The position numbers and the translations under genes are program-made. Positions 52,189-61,197 of a stretch of 64,000 nt of DNA are shown piece by piece. The notes below the pieces were generated by a model. That model did no database searches. It saw only the letters and a program-made list of their open reading frames with translations, and was not told the origin of the DNA. The DNA is from Bacilli bacterium. GTDB lineage: Bacteria > Bacillota_I > Bacilli_A > RFN20 > CAG-826. The stretch is from assembly GCA_024408505.1 (NCBI GenBank), contig JAKSUZ010000006.1:1-64000 (forward strand), given 5' to 3'. The number at the start of each line of letters is the position of its first letter. The stretch's first letter is position 1.

Positions 52189-53622
52189 TTATATTTTCTT
52201 AATTAAAGGATATAGTTTTCGATACGTTAAATATTTCTTTTGATAGTAGTTAACTAATTTTGGATCTTTTTTAATTACTTTAGTAACTTTAACAATTTTA
52301 TTAGTGGCTTGTTCAATTGATTTATATTCTTTGTTTGCAACCATCGCTAAAATAGCTGCACCTAAACCTGGCCCCTCATCCGCATTAATTAATTTAACAT
52401 TTACGTTTAGGATATTCGCAATTAGGCTTGGCCAAACATCAGATTTTGCGCCACCGCCACAAACGGTAGTTTCTTTTACATTGATTCCCATATCGCGTGC
52501 GATATTGAGACAATCTTTTAATGCAAATGTCACTCCTTCAAGAACCGCTAATGACATATCGTTATTAGTGGTATTACTTCTTAAATTAAAGAATGCACCC
52601 GTTGCGCTTGGATCATTATATGGGCATCTTTCGCCAGTTAAATAAGGTAAGAAATAAATATCATTTTTCTTTATAGTAATCTTACGATTAACTTTTGCAT
52701 TAATAATTTTACTCCACCAATTATAAGCACTAGCTGCACTAAGAATGCAACCCATTAAATAATATTTACTATTTGCGTGATTAAATGAATGAATCGGTAA
52801 AGTCTTACCATCATGATAAGTATCAGAAGCGATTAAAATTGTTCCACTTGTACCAAGTGAAATGTTACAAGCGTTGTTCTTAATTGTGTTAGTGCCAATC
52901 GCAGCAATTGCATTATCTGCTCCGCCAGCAACAATCTTAACATCAGTATTTAAACCAAGATCATTCGCGACTTTCTTATTAATCTTTTTTACTACTTGAT
53001 AACTTTCATAAATCTTTGGTAGTTGTTCTTTTTTAACACCAACAATTTTTAGCATTTCGTTTGACCACTTCTTTCTTTTAACATCAAGAAGTAGCGTTCC
53101 CGCGGCATCACTATAATCCGTGGCAAAGCATTTAGTGAATTGATAAATAAGATAATCTTTCGGGAGCATAATCTTATTAATCTTTTTATAGTTTGCTGGT
53201 TCATGTTTTTTAACCCACATAATCTTTGGAGAAGTAAATCCATTAAAAGCGATATTGCCGGTTAAAGCATTTAACTTCTTTTTATTTTTATTTAATAACT
53301 GAGTGAATTCTTCACTCCGATTGTCGTTCCAAAGAATACAAGGTCTAATAACATTATCATCTTTATCAAGCATTACTAGTCCATGCATTTGCCCACTAAA
53401 GGAAATGGCTTTAACATTCTTTTTATTTGTTTTGCTTAATAAAGTCTTTAATCCAGAAATAGTAGCGGACCACCAACGATTAGGATCTTGTTCAGAAAAA
53501 TTCACTTGTGGAATATTAACTGGATAGGCAACGCTAACAGAGTTAAGAACTTTACCTGTGTGGTTAACTAAAAGTAATTTAACTGCACTAGTGCCTAAAT
53601 CAATTCCTATATATGTATTCAT
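52189..53622 (-). CDS. xylB: Xylulokinase
   Basis: 477 aa FGGY-family kinase that phosphorylates D-xylulose to xylulose 5-phosphate. Motifs GIDLGTSAVKLLL (5-17), FSGQMHGLV with the substrate residues, GTSGT of the ATP site and a C-terminal GGGAKS. It follows the permease by 2 bases, and xylA is upstream. Its stop is 39 bases from the parA start. Confidence 0.94.
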   Translation of the reverse strand: MNTYIGIDLGTSAVKLLLVNHTGKVLNSVSVAYPVNIPQVNFSEQDPNRWWSATISGLKTLLSKTNKKNVKAISFSGQMHGLVMLDKDDNVIRPCILWNDNRSEEFTQLLNKNKKKLNALTGNIAFNGFTSPKIMWVKKHEPANYKKINKIMLPKDYLIYQFTKCFATDYSDAAGTLLLDVKRKKWSNEMLKIVGVKKEQLPKIYESYQVVKKINKKVANDLGLNTDVKIVAGGADNAIAAIGTNTIKNNACNISLGTSGTILIASDTYHDGKTLPIHSFNHANSKYYLMGCILSAASAYNWWSKIINAKVNRKITIKKNDIYFLPYLTGERCPYNDPSATGAFFNLRSNTTNNDMSLAVLEGVTFALKDCLNIARDMGINVKETTVCGGGAKSDVWPSLIANILNVNVKLINADEGPGLGAAILAMVANKEYKSIEQATNKIVKVTKVIKKDPKLVNYYQKKYLTYRKLYPLIKKI

Positions 53623-53624
53623 GA

Positions 53625-55082
53625 TTAAATTAATGTGAGATATAAGTTCATACCAATTGCGGTAAGAATGGTTGCAATTGGGAATGCAGCGGCATATGCG
53701 TTCGCCACGTCGTCGGTTTTGGCCATGCCAATTAATGCGCCTAACGCTGGAGTAGAAGTCATACTACCAGTAATAGCGCCTAAGTTATTTAATAAAGGTA
53801 ATTTAAATATGTATTTACCCATAAAGTAACCGCCTATCATCGGAATCACAGTAATAATCACTCCGAGTAAAATTGCATAAACAATAGTAACCGGATCAAT
53901 TCCACCTGTAGAAGCGCTATTAATAATCTTATAGCCACCAACAATACCGATACCAGCTAAGAAGACAATTAAACCAAATTCACGGAAGGTTTTATTAACA
54001 TTCGCTGGAACTTTAAATGACATTTTGCCAATATGTCCGAAGTGACCAAAGATAATACAGCTAAGTAAACAACCACCGGTGGTGCCTAGTGAGAAACATG
54101 GTCCTGCGAATCCATCTGGAGTTAATGGAATAGTTATTGCGCCAACTAATAAACCAGCAAAAGCGGCGATTGAGAATGGCACTAAACCAAACGAATCTAC
54201 TTCAAAATAAGTTTTATCTAAACCCTGTCTCTGTTTTTCTTCTTCGGCTTTTTCTTCATTCATTTCTTGTTTTAAAGCTTTGACGATTAATAGACCTCTT
54301 TCCATGCTCATATCCGCTTTTAAGATCTTAGGCATTAATTGAATGAAAAGAACAACACCTAAAACGCCTAAAGGATAAGTAACTGCATATCCAATCGTTA
54401 CTAAAGTAACTGCTTGGTCACCAGCAGCTTTTGCTACTTCTTGTGCCGCGGCTAAAGCAGGAGTAGAAGTAATAGCGCCTGAGAAAATACCTGAAGCGTA
54501 GAATGGACCAATGCCAGGAATCAAACCAATTAAAGCGGTTAATAAAATGCCGACTAAAGTGACAGAAACTCCCATAGTAATAAATGATTTAGCGTTTGTT
54601 TTAAAACTTCTAAAGAAAGTAGGACCTGCAATAAATCCAACTGCGGAAGCAAATAAAATTAATCCGAAATTTTCAAGAACATCACCATAAATAGTGATAT
54701 CATGAATCCCTTTTGTAGCATCTTCTACTAATACAAATTGGCCAATCCAAGGAGTATCAGGAGGTATAGCGGCAAAAGCGATGCCGACTCCGAGCGCGAC
54801 TAAGAATACACCGGCTGAACCAAAAGAAACGCCTTTAATAGTAATGCGACCAATCGCAAGGCCGATAGCTAAAATTAAAAATAATCCAATAAATCTAGCT
54901 AAGTGTTGCCCGACGACAACTGGACCAACTTTTCCTTCTGGATCAGGTGGTGCAAAATTACACCAAACAACAATTAGTGCTAATAAAACAACCCCAAAAC
55001 AAATCCAAAAAACTTTATTTTTGAACAATGATTTAAAAAAGTTTGGTTTTTGGGAAGAAGAGCTTTTCTTTTTCTCAGCCAT
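53625..55082 (-). CDS. AspT/YidE-type permease in the xylose locus
   Basis: 485 aa, 10-12 membrane helices in two homologous halves with the AspT-YidE-YbjL signatures: GAITSTPALAAAQEVA and GSMTSTPALGALIGMA. The family includes the aspartate:alanine exchanger. The central TrkA-C regulatory domains of that family are missing; a short charged loop (about 255-280) replaces them. It starts 2 bases before xylB and sits between xylB and xylA, so it may carry a pentose-related substrate or exchange an end product; the family is not known for sugars. No ribosome site; TATAAT (minus strand, plus 55093-55098) is 10 bases before the ATG. Confidence 0.85.
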   Translation of the reverse strand: MAEKKKSSSSQKPNFFKSLFKNKVFWICFGVVLLALIVVWCNFAPPDPEGKVGPVVVGQHLARFIGLFLILAIGLAIGRITIKGVSFGSAGVFLVALGVGIAFAAIPPDTPWIGQFVLVEDATKGIHDITIYGDVLENFGLILFASAVGFIAGPTFFRSFKTNAKSFITMGVSVTLVGILLTALIGLIPGIGPFYASGIFSGAITSTPALAAAQEVAKAAGDQAVTLVTIGYAVTYPLGVLGVVLFIQLMPKILKADMSMERGLLIVKALKQEMNEEKAEEEKQRQGLDKTYFEVDSFGLVPFSIAAFAGLLVGAITIPLTPDGFAGPCFSLGTTGGCLLSCIIFGHFGHIGKMSFKVPANVNKTFREFGLIVFLAGIGIVGGYKIINSASTGGIDPVTIVYAILLGVIITVIPMIGGYFMGKYIFKLPLLNNLGAITGSMTSTPALGALIGMAKTDDVANAYAAAFPIATILTAIGMNLYLTLI

Positions 55083-55102
55083 CTTATTTATAATTATAAC
55101 TT

Positions 55103-55138
55103 AAAATAAATAAAAAATAAAAAGCACCTTTTGGTGCT
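55103..55138 (-). terminator. Intrinsic terminator behind xylA
   Basis: AGCACC-AAAA-GGTGCT on the minus strand followed by TTTTTATTTTTTATT. The arms equal those of the tRNA-Gly terminator. On the plus strand the T-run is poorer. Confidence 0.8.
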
Positions 55139-55156
55139 CTTTATTATTGTGGTTAA

Positions 55157-56476
55157 TTATTTACCATGAATGATTTGATTTATAATGCTCTGCATGAGCT
55201 CTTGATGGTTGCTCTTAGGAAGCTTTGCATCCTTCATCTTACAAGCATATTTACTGAGTTCTTCTAGAGTAGTCTTACCACTAACAATCTTTTTACCAAT
55301 GCCTGTATTAAATGAAGCATATTTCTCTTTGATCATCTTATCAATACGTCCGTCTTTAATTAACTTATCTGCATTAATTAATCCTAAAGCATAGGTATCC
55401 ATACCTAAGATATAACCATAGAACATATCTTCTTTGGTGTAAGAACCACGGCGGTTCTTTGCATCAAAGTTAAATCCACCGGTTAAACCTTTACTCTTAA
55501 GTACTTCATACATTGCCATCGTAGCGGTATGAACATCAAATGGGAATTCATCAGTATCCCATCCTAAGATTGGATCGCCTTGGTTCGCATCAATACTTCC
55601 TAACATATTATTTAAACGAGATACTCTTAATTCATGTTCAAAAGTATGACCCGCTAAAGTAGCGTGATTAGCCTCGATATTTAACTTAAAGTCTTTATCT
55701 AACCCATAATGACGTAAGAAATTAATGGCGGTATTAGCATCAAAGTCATATTGATGTTTCATTGGTTCTTTGGGTTTTGGTTCAATATAGAAATCGCCTT
55801 TAAAACCAATCTTACGACCATACTTAACGGCCATTTTCATGAGTCGAGCGATATTATCAAGCTCTAATTGCATATCAGTATTTAATAAATGCTCATAGCC
55901 TTCTCTTCCGCCCCAAAAGACATATCCGCGACCACCGAGTTTAACGGTAATATCAAGCGCTTTCTTGACTTTTGCGGCTGCAAAGGCAAAGACATCCGCA
56001 CTACTAGTGGAACCCGCTCCAGCGAAGAATTTGGGGTTAGAGAACATATTAGAAGTACCCCAAAGACACTTAATACCGGTTTGTTTCATCTTTTTTAAGA
56101 TATAATCGCTAATTTCATCTAAACGCTTATAGTTAACGTTAATATCATTGGTTTCAGGGATTAAATCCGCATCATGCCAGCAGAAATAATGAATGCCAAG
56201 TTTTTGCATAAATTCAAAACCTGCATCAACTTTAGCCTTAGCGTGATCCATGGTGCCAATCTTTCTATTGAAAGATTTATCCATGGTATCAGTACCAAAC
56301 ATATCCGTTCCTTGAGCGCATAAATTGTGCCACCAAGCCATCGCAAAAGGGAGATGATCCTTCATTTTCTTACCGGCTACTACCTTATTTTCATCATAAT
56401 AATGAAAAGCTAAGGGATTTTTACTGCTCGGGCCTTCATATTTAATTTTTTTAATGTTAGGGAAGTATTCTTTCAT
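55157..56476 (-). CDS. xylA: Xylose isomerase
   Basis: 439 aa, the clostridial class II length. Interconverts D-xylose and D-xylulose. Metal and catalytic residues: WHDADLIPE (His/Asp), [14 protein letters not shown] with the Glu and Lys, [17 protein letters not shown] and [17 protein letters not shown]. The HDAD in place of the common HDRD/HDVD is a small change outside the metal ligands. A GAGGT ribosome site and TATAAT precede it. Separated from the permease-xylB pair by a terminator and divergent from the mgl genes. Confidence 0.96.
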   Translation of the reverse strand: MKEYFPNIKKIKYEGPSSKNPLAFHYYDENKVVAGKKMKDHLPFAMAWWHNLCAQGTDMFGTDTMDKSFNRKIGTMDHAKAKVDAGFEFMQKLGIHYFCWHDADLIPETNDINVNYKRLDEISDYILKKMKQTGIKCLWGTSNMFSNPKFFAGAGSTSSADVFAFAAAKVKKALDITVKLGGRGYVFWGGREGYEHLLNTDMQLELDNIARLMKMAVKYGRKIGFKGDFYIEPKPKEPMKHQYDFDANTAINFLRHYGLDKDFKLNIEANHATLAGHTFEHELRVSRLNNMLGSIDANQGDPILGWDTDEFPFDVHTATMAMYEVLKSKGLTGGFNFDAKNRRGSYTKEDMFYGYILGMDTYALGLINADKLIKDGRIDKMIKEKYASFNTGIGKKIVSGKTTLEELSKYACKMKDAKLPKSNHQELMQSIINQIIHGK

Positions 56477-56580
56477 AAATTTACCTCATAGTAAGCATTA
56501 TATAACTAATCTTAAATAAATAATTTATTATTTAGATATTTTTTAGTTTATAATATATTCAGTTTACATTATTAGTGATT

Positions 56581-58098
56581 ATGAAGAAAAACACTTTAAA
56601 AATCATAACCATTGTAAGCGCTTCCTTTATAGCGACATCTTGTTCTTTATTTCAAACCAAATATTTTGACTGGTTAAAATCTACAAATAATAACACTGAG
56701 ATTAACTATTGTCTTTTAATTGGTCAAAATGAGCATAGTGACTCTATTGAAAGAACTAGGTACACGCGCGAAGCTTTACACACACGTGACGCTGCGTCTG
56801 AAATTAACGGAAATGCTAACTTAGGCACCCCTAAGATTGGTCAACTCACCTTAGGTGGCAAAAGTTCAACCGATCCATTAAATCCAGCCCCAGAACGCGA
56901 ATTTAAGGTAACTGAGCTTGAACATATGGAGCAAAAGTCCTTAGCAGGCGTTGTTTGGGACTCAATTACCGCAAACGGGACCACTTCAACCTGGATTAGT
57001 AAACATAATGAGAAAATCACCATGATTATTTCTAATAATGATGGCATGGCCGAAGGCGCCTTATTCGCCTCTAATTACATTAAAGATTTACCATTATTCG
57101 GTTATGATGCAAACACCTCAACCCTTAAATTAATCACTCAAGGCAAGATTATGGGCACAGTGGATCAAAATGCATCTGCTCAAACTTCAGCCGCCTATTT
57201 AATGATTAGAAATATCCTAGAGGATATTGATAATAAGGCTAATGGCATCGGAACAACGGCTTATAATCCCTTAAATCGTGGATTTAATGGGGAAGAAAGC
57301 GCAACAGCGGATGGCATTTATATTGAAGGCTTTAATAGCGATACCCAAATAACTGAATTAGAGAAAGAAGGAATAACTAATCCATTCCATGATGATCGTT
57401 CGCCTAATAACATGGATTTAAGCAAAACTGACGGGTATCATCAAATTTTATCGAAAAGTATCGCGATTGACGATACAAATATCGATACTTTCGTTGATGA
57501 AAGCGGTGAAGTTCGTAAACCACACGATTTAGCATGGTCAGATATCGGTTATGTTCATAAAAAGGGTAGTAAAAAACCTAATAAAACCTATAACATATGT
57601 CATGTTTATAACAACGCTGCTGAAGTCTATTTACAAGGAACAATGCATGACTATTATGTTGAATATGATGATGAATTAGGTTTAGCCATCCAAAAGATTG
57701 ATGGCGATGGGGTTGATGAACAAAAGATTTTCTCCCAATTAGAAGGCGCTTGCGCAGGTACTCAATTTGATGCTTTCTTAATTAACATGGTTACTACCAC
57801 TGATGGTGGAACATTTGTAGATAACATTTCTAAATATGCTGCATCCAAAGAAGGAAAGGGTAATCCACCTAAAGGTGGATGGGATAAATGGGAAGACCGT
57901 TTAGACACTCCATTAATCTTCTGGAATAAACAGCCACAAACGGTTGATGGTAAAGTCGATGTAGATACCATGAATAATAAATACTTTAAGTATACTTATT
58001 TTGTAGGAGTCGATGCTTCTTATGGCGGACAAGAACAAGGAAATATGATTGTTCGTTATCTCGAACGCCAATACGAGAATAGCATTAAAAATAAATAA
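56581..58098 (+). CDS. mglB: Galactose-type ABC importer binding lipoprotein (first)
   Basis: 505 aa from ATG 56581; the upstream GTG at 56575 is less likely. Signal peptide with lipobox IATSC (Cys17 of the ATG-start protein). The mature protein has the periplasmic-binding fold seen as INYCLLIGQ, NDGMAEGA, FGYDANTSTLKLI and WDKW...PLIFWN, with long insertions that make it much larger than the ~330-aa MglB. No ribosome site; TATAAT lies about 30 bases upstream. The sugar bound is not certain; galactose/glucose is the family usual. Confidence 0.87.
   Translation: MKKNTLKIITIVSASFIATSCSLFQTKYFDWLKSTNNNTEINYCLLIGQNEHSDSIERTRYTREALHTRDAASEINGNANLGTPKIGQLTLGGKSSTDPLNPAPEREFKVTELEHMEQKSLAGVVWDSITANGTTSTWISKHNEKITMIISNNDGMAEGALFASNYIKDLPLFGYDANTSTLKLITQGKIMGTVDQNASAQTSAAYLMIRNILEDIDNKANGIGTTAYNPLNRGFNGEESATADGIYIEGFNSDTQITELEKEGITNPFHDDRSPNNMDLSKTDGYHQILSKSIAIDDTNIDTFVDESGEVRKPHDLAWSDIGYVHKKGSKKPNKTYNICHVYNNAAEVYLQGTMHDYYVEYDDELGLAIQKIDGDGVDEQKIFSQLEGACAGTQFDAFLINMVTTTDGGTFVDNISKYAASKEGKGNPPKGGWDKWEDRLDTPLIFWNKQPQTVDGKVDVDTMNNKYFKYTYFVGVDASYGGQEQGNMIVRYLERQYENSIKNK
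56613..56626 (+). promoter_or_regulatory. Candidate cre site in the first mglB codons
   Basis: TGTAAGCGCTTCCT agrees with the CcpA consensus TGWAANCGNTNWCA at all but about two positions. It lies inside the signal-peptide codons, downstream of the promoter, where it could block transcription. Chance is possible. Confidence 0.3.
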
Positions 58099-58100
58099 TT

Positions 58101-59654
58101 ATGAATAAACGTCCGTTATTACTTCTATCATCATTATCAATAATTGCATTAACTTCGTGTGGATTATTAAATAAACATACTTGGAGTTGGACTGCTTCTA
58201 CTGAAGGTTACAAAATAAACTATTGTTTATTAATTGGCCAAATTGATCATAACGATTCTATGAATCGTACCCGTGGTGTGCGGGATCAGCTTGATACTAG
58301 AGTAGAAGAAAAATATCGGAAAGATAATTACAACCTTGAAGGAGTTAAACAAGGTGAAGTTACTTTAGGCAAAGGCACCGCTCATGAACATAAATTTGTG
58401 ACTACCGAACTTGAAAGCTTAGAACAGAAATCATTTTCCGGCGCTACTTGGGATCCGATTACCGCTAATACAACTACTGGTACTTGGATTGGTAAACATG
58501 GTAAGAATATTACTTGTTTTGTCTCCAATAACGATGGTATGGCGGAAGGCGCTATTCGAGCCTTTAACTGGTATCAAGGTATGCCAATCTTTGGCTATGA
58601 TGCCAATATGTCGACTTTAAAACTAATTAACCAGGATAAGATTATGGGTACGATTGATTCCAATACCGCTGGTCAATGCTTAGTGACTTCAGTTATTGTT
58701 CGTAATATCCACAATGCTTCAAAGAAGAGAGCGGAATATAATGGCATGAGTCTTATTGAAAAGATGTGGAAAGAAGAAGGTAAACCTTATAACCCAATTT
58801 ATGAAGGTTTCCAATATGATGATGAAGAATATGCTGCTGAAGCAGGCACCGAAGTACGTGGACATAATGAAATTTCTTATGGTACTGGCTATGTTCATAG
58901 CACAGTTACTTTTGATGGATGCCTTAACGATGATTTAACTAATAATCCTAAATCTAACCATGCTATTCTTTTGAAGAATAGAACGGTAACTAAAGATAAA
59001 TATACCGAAGGCATTGATCCAAGTGCGATTAAAACTAATTTCTTCTTTAATCCAGATACTGGCGAAGCATTAACGCCAAAAGAAATATATGATAACGCTG
59101 AAGGCGCTAATGTTGAAGATAAAAATCCAGTTATCCCTAATAAACAAGATGAACCAGTGCGTGCTTGGCAATCTTGGTATAGTGATACGGATACTTTCTT
59201 CTCTGGAAATATGGATCCTTACTTTGTAATTACACAAGATTCAAATATGTTTAATATAGCAGTAACACCAGCCAAAAGTGATGGGGCAAATGAAGATAAA
59301 AACCTTAATGCTTTAAGCGCAGTCTTAACTAAAAGTGAAAGTGAGAGGCCAAACGCTTTCTTAATTAATCCAGTTCAACAACCTAATTCAGTTCAATACA
59401 TTACTAGAATTGCCGACGGACTTAAATTACAAGAAGAAGATGAATGGATTAATCGAAGTGATATTCCGATTATTTTCTGGAATCGTCAACCAACTGATCT
59501 ACATGGCGCGATATCAACTGAATCCGTTATGAATAATAAATACTTTAAATACACTTATTATATTGGCTTTGATGCGGCTCAAGGCGGCGAACTACAAGGT
59601 CAAATGGTTAAGTCGTGGTTAAACAAAAAGTATATGGAGCAATTTGAAAATTAG
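58101..59654 (+). CDS. mglB: Galactose-type ABC importer binding lipoprotein (second)
   Basis: 517 aa paralogue of the previous gene, 2 bases behind it. Lipobox ALTSC (Cys20). Shares INYCLLIGQ, TELE..EQKS..G..WD.ITAN, SNNDGMAEGA, FGYDAN.STLKLI and the C-terminal MNNKYFKYTY..G.DA..GGE.QG, but the middle (about 195-360) differs. Duplicated receptors on one importer suggest two sugars or two affinities. Followed by the ATPase gene after 11 bases. Confidence 0.87.
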   Translation: MNKRPLLLLSSLSIIALTSCGLLNKHTWSWTASTEGYKINYCLLIGQIDHNDSMNRTRGVRDQLDTRVEEKYRKDNYNLEGVKQGEVTLGKGTAHEHKFVTTELESLEQKSFSGATWDPITANTTTGTWIGKHGKNITCFVSNNDGMAEGAIRAFNWYQGMPIFGYDANMSTLKLINQDKIMGTIDSNTAGQCLVTSVIVRNIHNASKKRAEYNGMSLIEKMWKEEGKPYNPIYEGFQYDDEEYAAEAGTEVRGHNEISYGTGYVHSTVTFDGCLNDDLTNNPKSNHAILLKNRTVTKDKYTEGIDPSAIKTNFFFNPDTGEALTPKEIYDNAEGANVEDKNPVIPNKQDEPVRAWQSWYSDTDTFFSGNMDPYFVITQDSNMFNIAVTPAKSDGANEDKNLNALSAVLTKSESERPNAFLINPVQQPNSVQYITRIADGLKLQEEDEWINRSDIPIIFWNRQPTDLHGAISTESVMNNKYFKYTYYIGFDAAQGGELQGQMVKSWLNKKYMEQFEN

Positions 59655-59665
59655 CGGAGGAGCAG

Positions 59666-61180
59666 ATGATGAAAAAGAAAGTTAGCAACAGCAAATACGT
59701 TCTCGAAATTATTAACTTATCAAAAGCCTTTGGTAAGAACCAAGTTCTTTGTGGCGTTAATATTAGAGTCCCGCGTGGTACGGTTATGGGTCTGATGGGT
59801 GAAAATGGTGCGGGCAAATCAACCTTAATGAAATGTTTATTTGGTATGTACGCGAAAGATACCGGAACCTTCCGTTTAGATGGTAAAGAAATTGATTTTA
59901 AATCGAGTAAAGAAGCGTTAGAAAGTGGTGTAGCGATGGTGCACCAAGAATTAAACCAATGTTTAAATAGAACGATTCAAGATAACTTATTCTTAGGGCG
60001 TTATCTTACGAATGCAGGCATTGTTAATGAAAAGGCTATGTATAAGCGTTCACTTGAATTATTCTCACGCTTAGACATGAAATTTAATCCTAAGATGATG
60101 ATTCGTGATTTATCAGTTTCGCAAAGACAGATGGTCGAAATTGCCCGTGCGATTTCTTATAACTCAAAAGTAATCATCTTAGATGAACCAACTTCATCGT
60201 TATCTGAAAGAGAAACTAGAAAACTATTTGAAATTATTAATAATTTAAAGAAAACAGGTGTAAGCTTCGTCTTCATTTCTCATAAGATGAACGAAATCTT
60301 TGAACTATGTGATAACATCACGGTCCTTCGTGATGGTTTAGTTACGCTAGATAAACCAATCCCAAAGACTAACTTAGATGAAGTAGTTAAGGCGATGATC
60401 GGAAGAAGCTTAACTAGTCGCTTCCCACCTCTAACTAATAAACCAGGCGAAGTAATCTTAAAAGTTAGAGCGCTTGAAACTAAATATAAACCATACTTAC
60501 GTGATATTGACTTTGATTTAAAGAAAGGTGAAATCTTAGGCGTATATGGTCTAGTAGGCGCGGGTAGAAGTGAATTACTTGAATGCTTATTCGGTTGCCG
60601 TACCATAGGTACTGGTGCGATTCGTTATCACGATAAACGAGTATTATTTACTACTCCAAAAGAAGCAATGGATCATAACTTTGCATTCGTGACTGAAGAA
60701 AGAAAGGTATCAGGCATGTTCGCTAATTGTAACTTAACCTTTAATACTTGTATTACTAACCTAGATAAATATAAATCTAGAACTATGTTAATTAATAGCA
60801 AGATGAATAAAGCAGCCGATTTACAAATTGGTCAAATGCACGTTAAGTGCAGTAGCCGTAATGATATGATTCTTAACTTATCGGGTGGTAATCAACAAAA
60901 AGTTATTATTGGTAAGTGGCTTGAAAGAGCACCGGATGTATTCTTAATGGATGAACCAACCCGTGGTATTGATATTATGGCTAAGTACCAAATCTATGAA
61001 TTAATGATTGAACTCGCGAAGCGTGGTAAATCAATCATTATGGTAAGTAGTGAAATGCCAGAAATCTTAGGAGTTACTAATCGAGTAATAGTGATGAGTA
61101 ACTACCGGATTGCGGGTGAACTAGAAACTAAGAAAGCAACGCAAGAGCAAATTATGCGTCTATGCACAAAATATTTATAA
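59666..61180 (+). CDS. mglA: Sugar ABC importer ATP-binding protein (MglA type)
   Basis: 504 aa with two ATPase domains in tandem. First half: GENGAGKST (Walker A), LSVSQRQMVEIARA and LDEPTSSLS. Second half: GLVGAGRSELLECLFG (degenerate Walker A), LSGGNQQKVIIGKW and MDEPTRGID. Two adjacent ATGs; the second (59669) is better placed behind GGAGGAG. Cytoplasmic energy source of the Mgl importer. Confidence 0.94.
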   Translation: MMKKKVSNSKYVLEIINLSKAFGKNQVLCGVNIRVPRGTVMGLMGENGAGKSTLMKCLFGMYAKDTGTFRLDGKEIDFKSSKEALESGVAMVHQELNQCLNRTIQDNLFLGRYLTNAGIVNEKAMYKRSLELFSRLDMKFNPKMMIRDLSVSQRQMVEIARAISYNSKVIILDEPTSSLSERETRKLFEIINNLKKTGVSFVFISHKMNEIFELCDNITVLRDGLVTLDKPIPKTNLDEVVKAMIGRSLTSRFPPLTNKPGEVILKVRALETKYKPYLRDIDFDLKKGEILGVYGLVGAGRSELLECLFGCRTIGTGAIRYHDKRVLFTTPKEAMDHNFAFVTEERKVSGMFANCNLTFNTCITNLDKYKSRTMLINSKMNKAADLQIGQMHVKCSSRNDMILNLSGGNQQKVIIGKWLERAPDVFLMDEPTRGIDIMAKYQIYELMIELAKRGKSIIMVSSEMPEILGVTNRVIVMSNYRIAGELETKKATQEQIMRLCTKYL

Positions 61181-61197
61181 TATAAAGGAGATATATT

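Noticed and set aside
61163-61172. DnaA box (TATGCACAAA) near the end of mglA
   Set aside because: A single imperfect match inside a coding region; no cluster of boxes is seen, so no origin is called.
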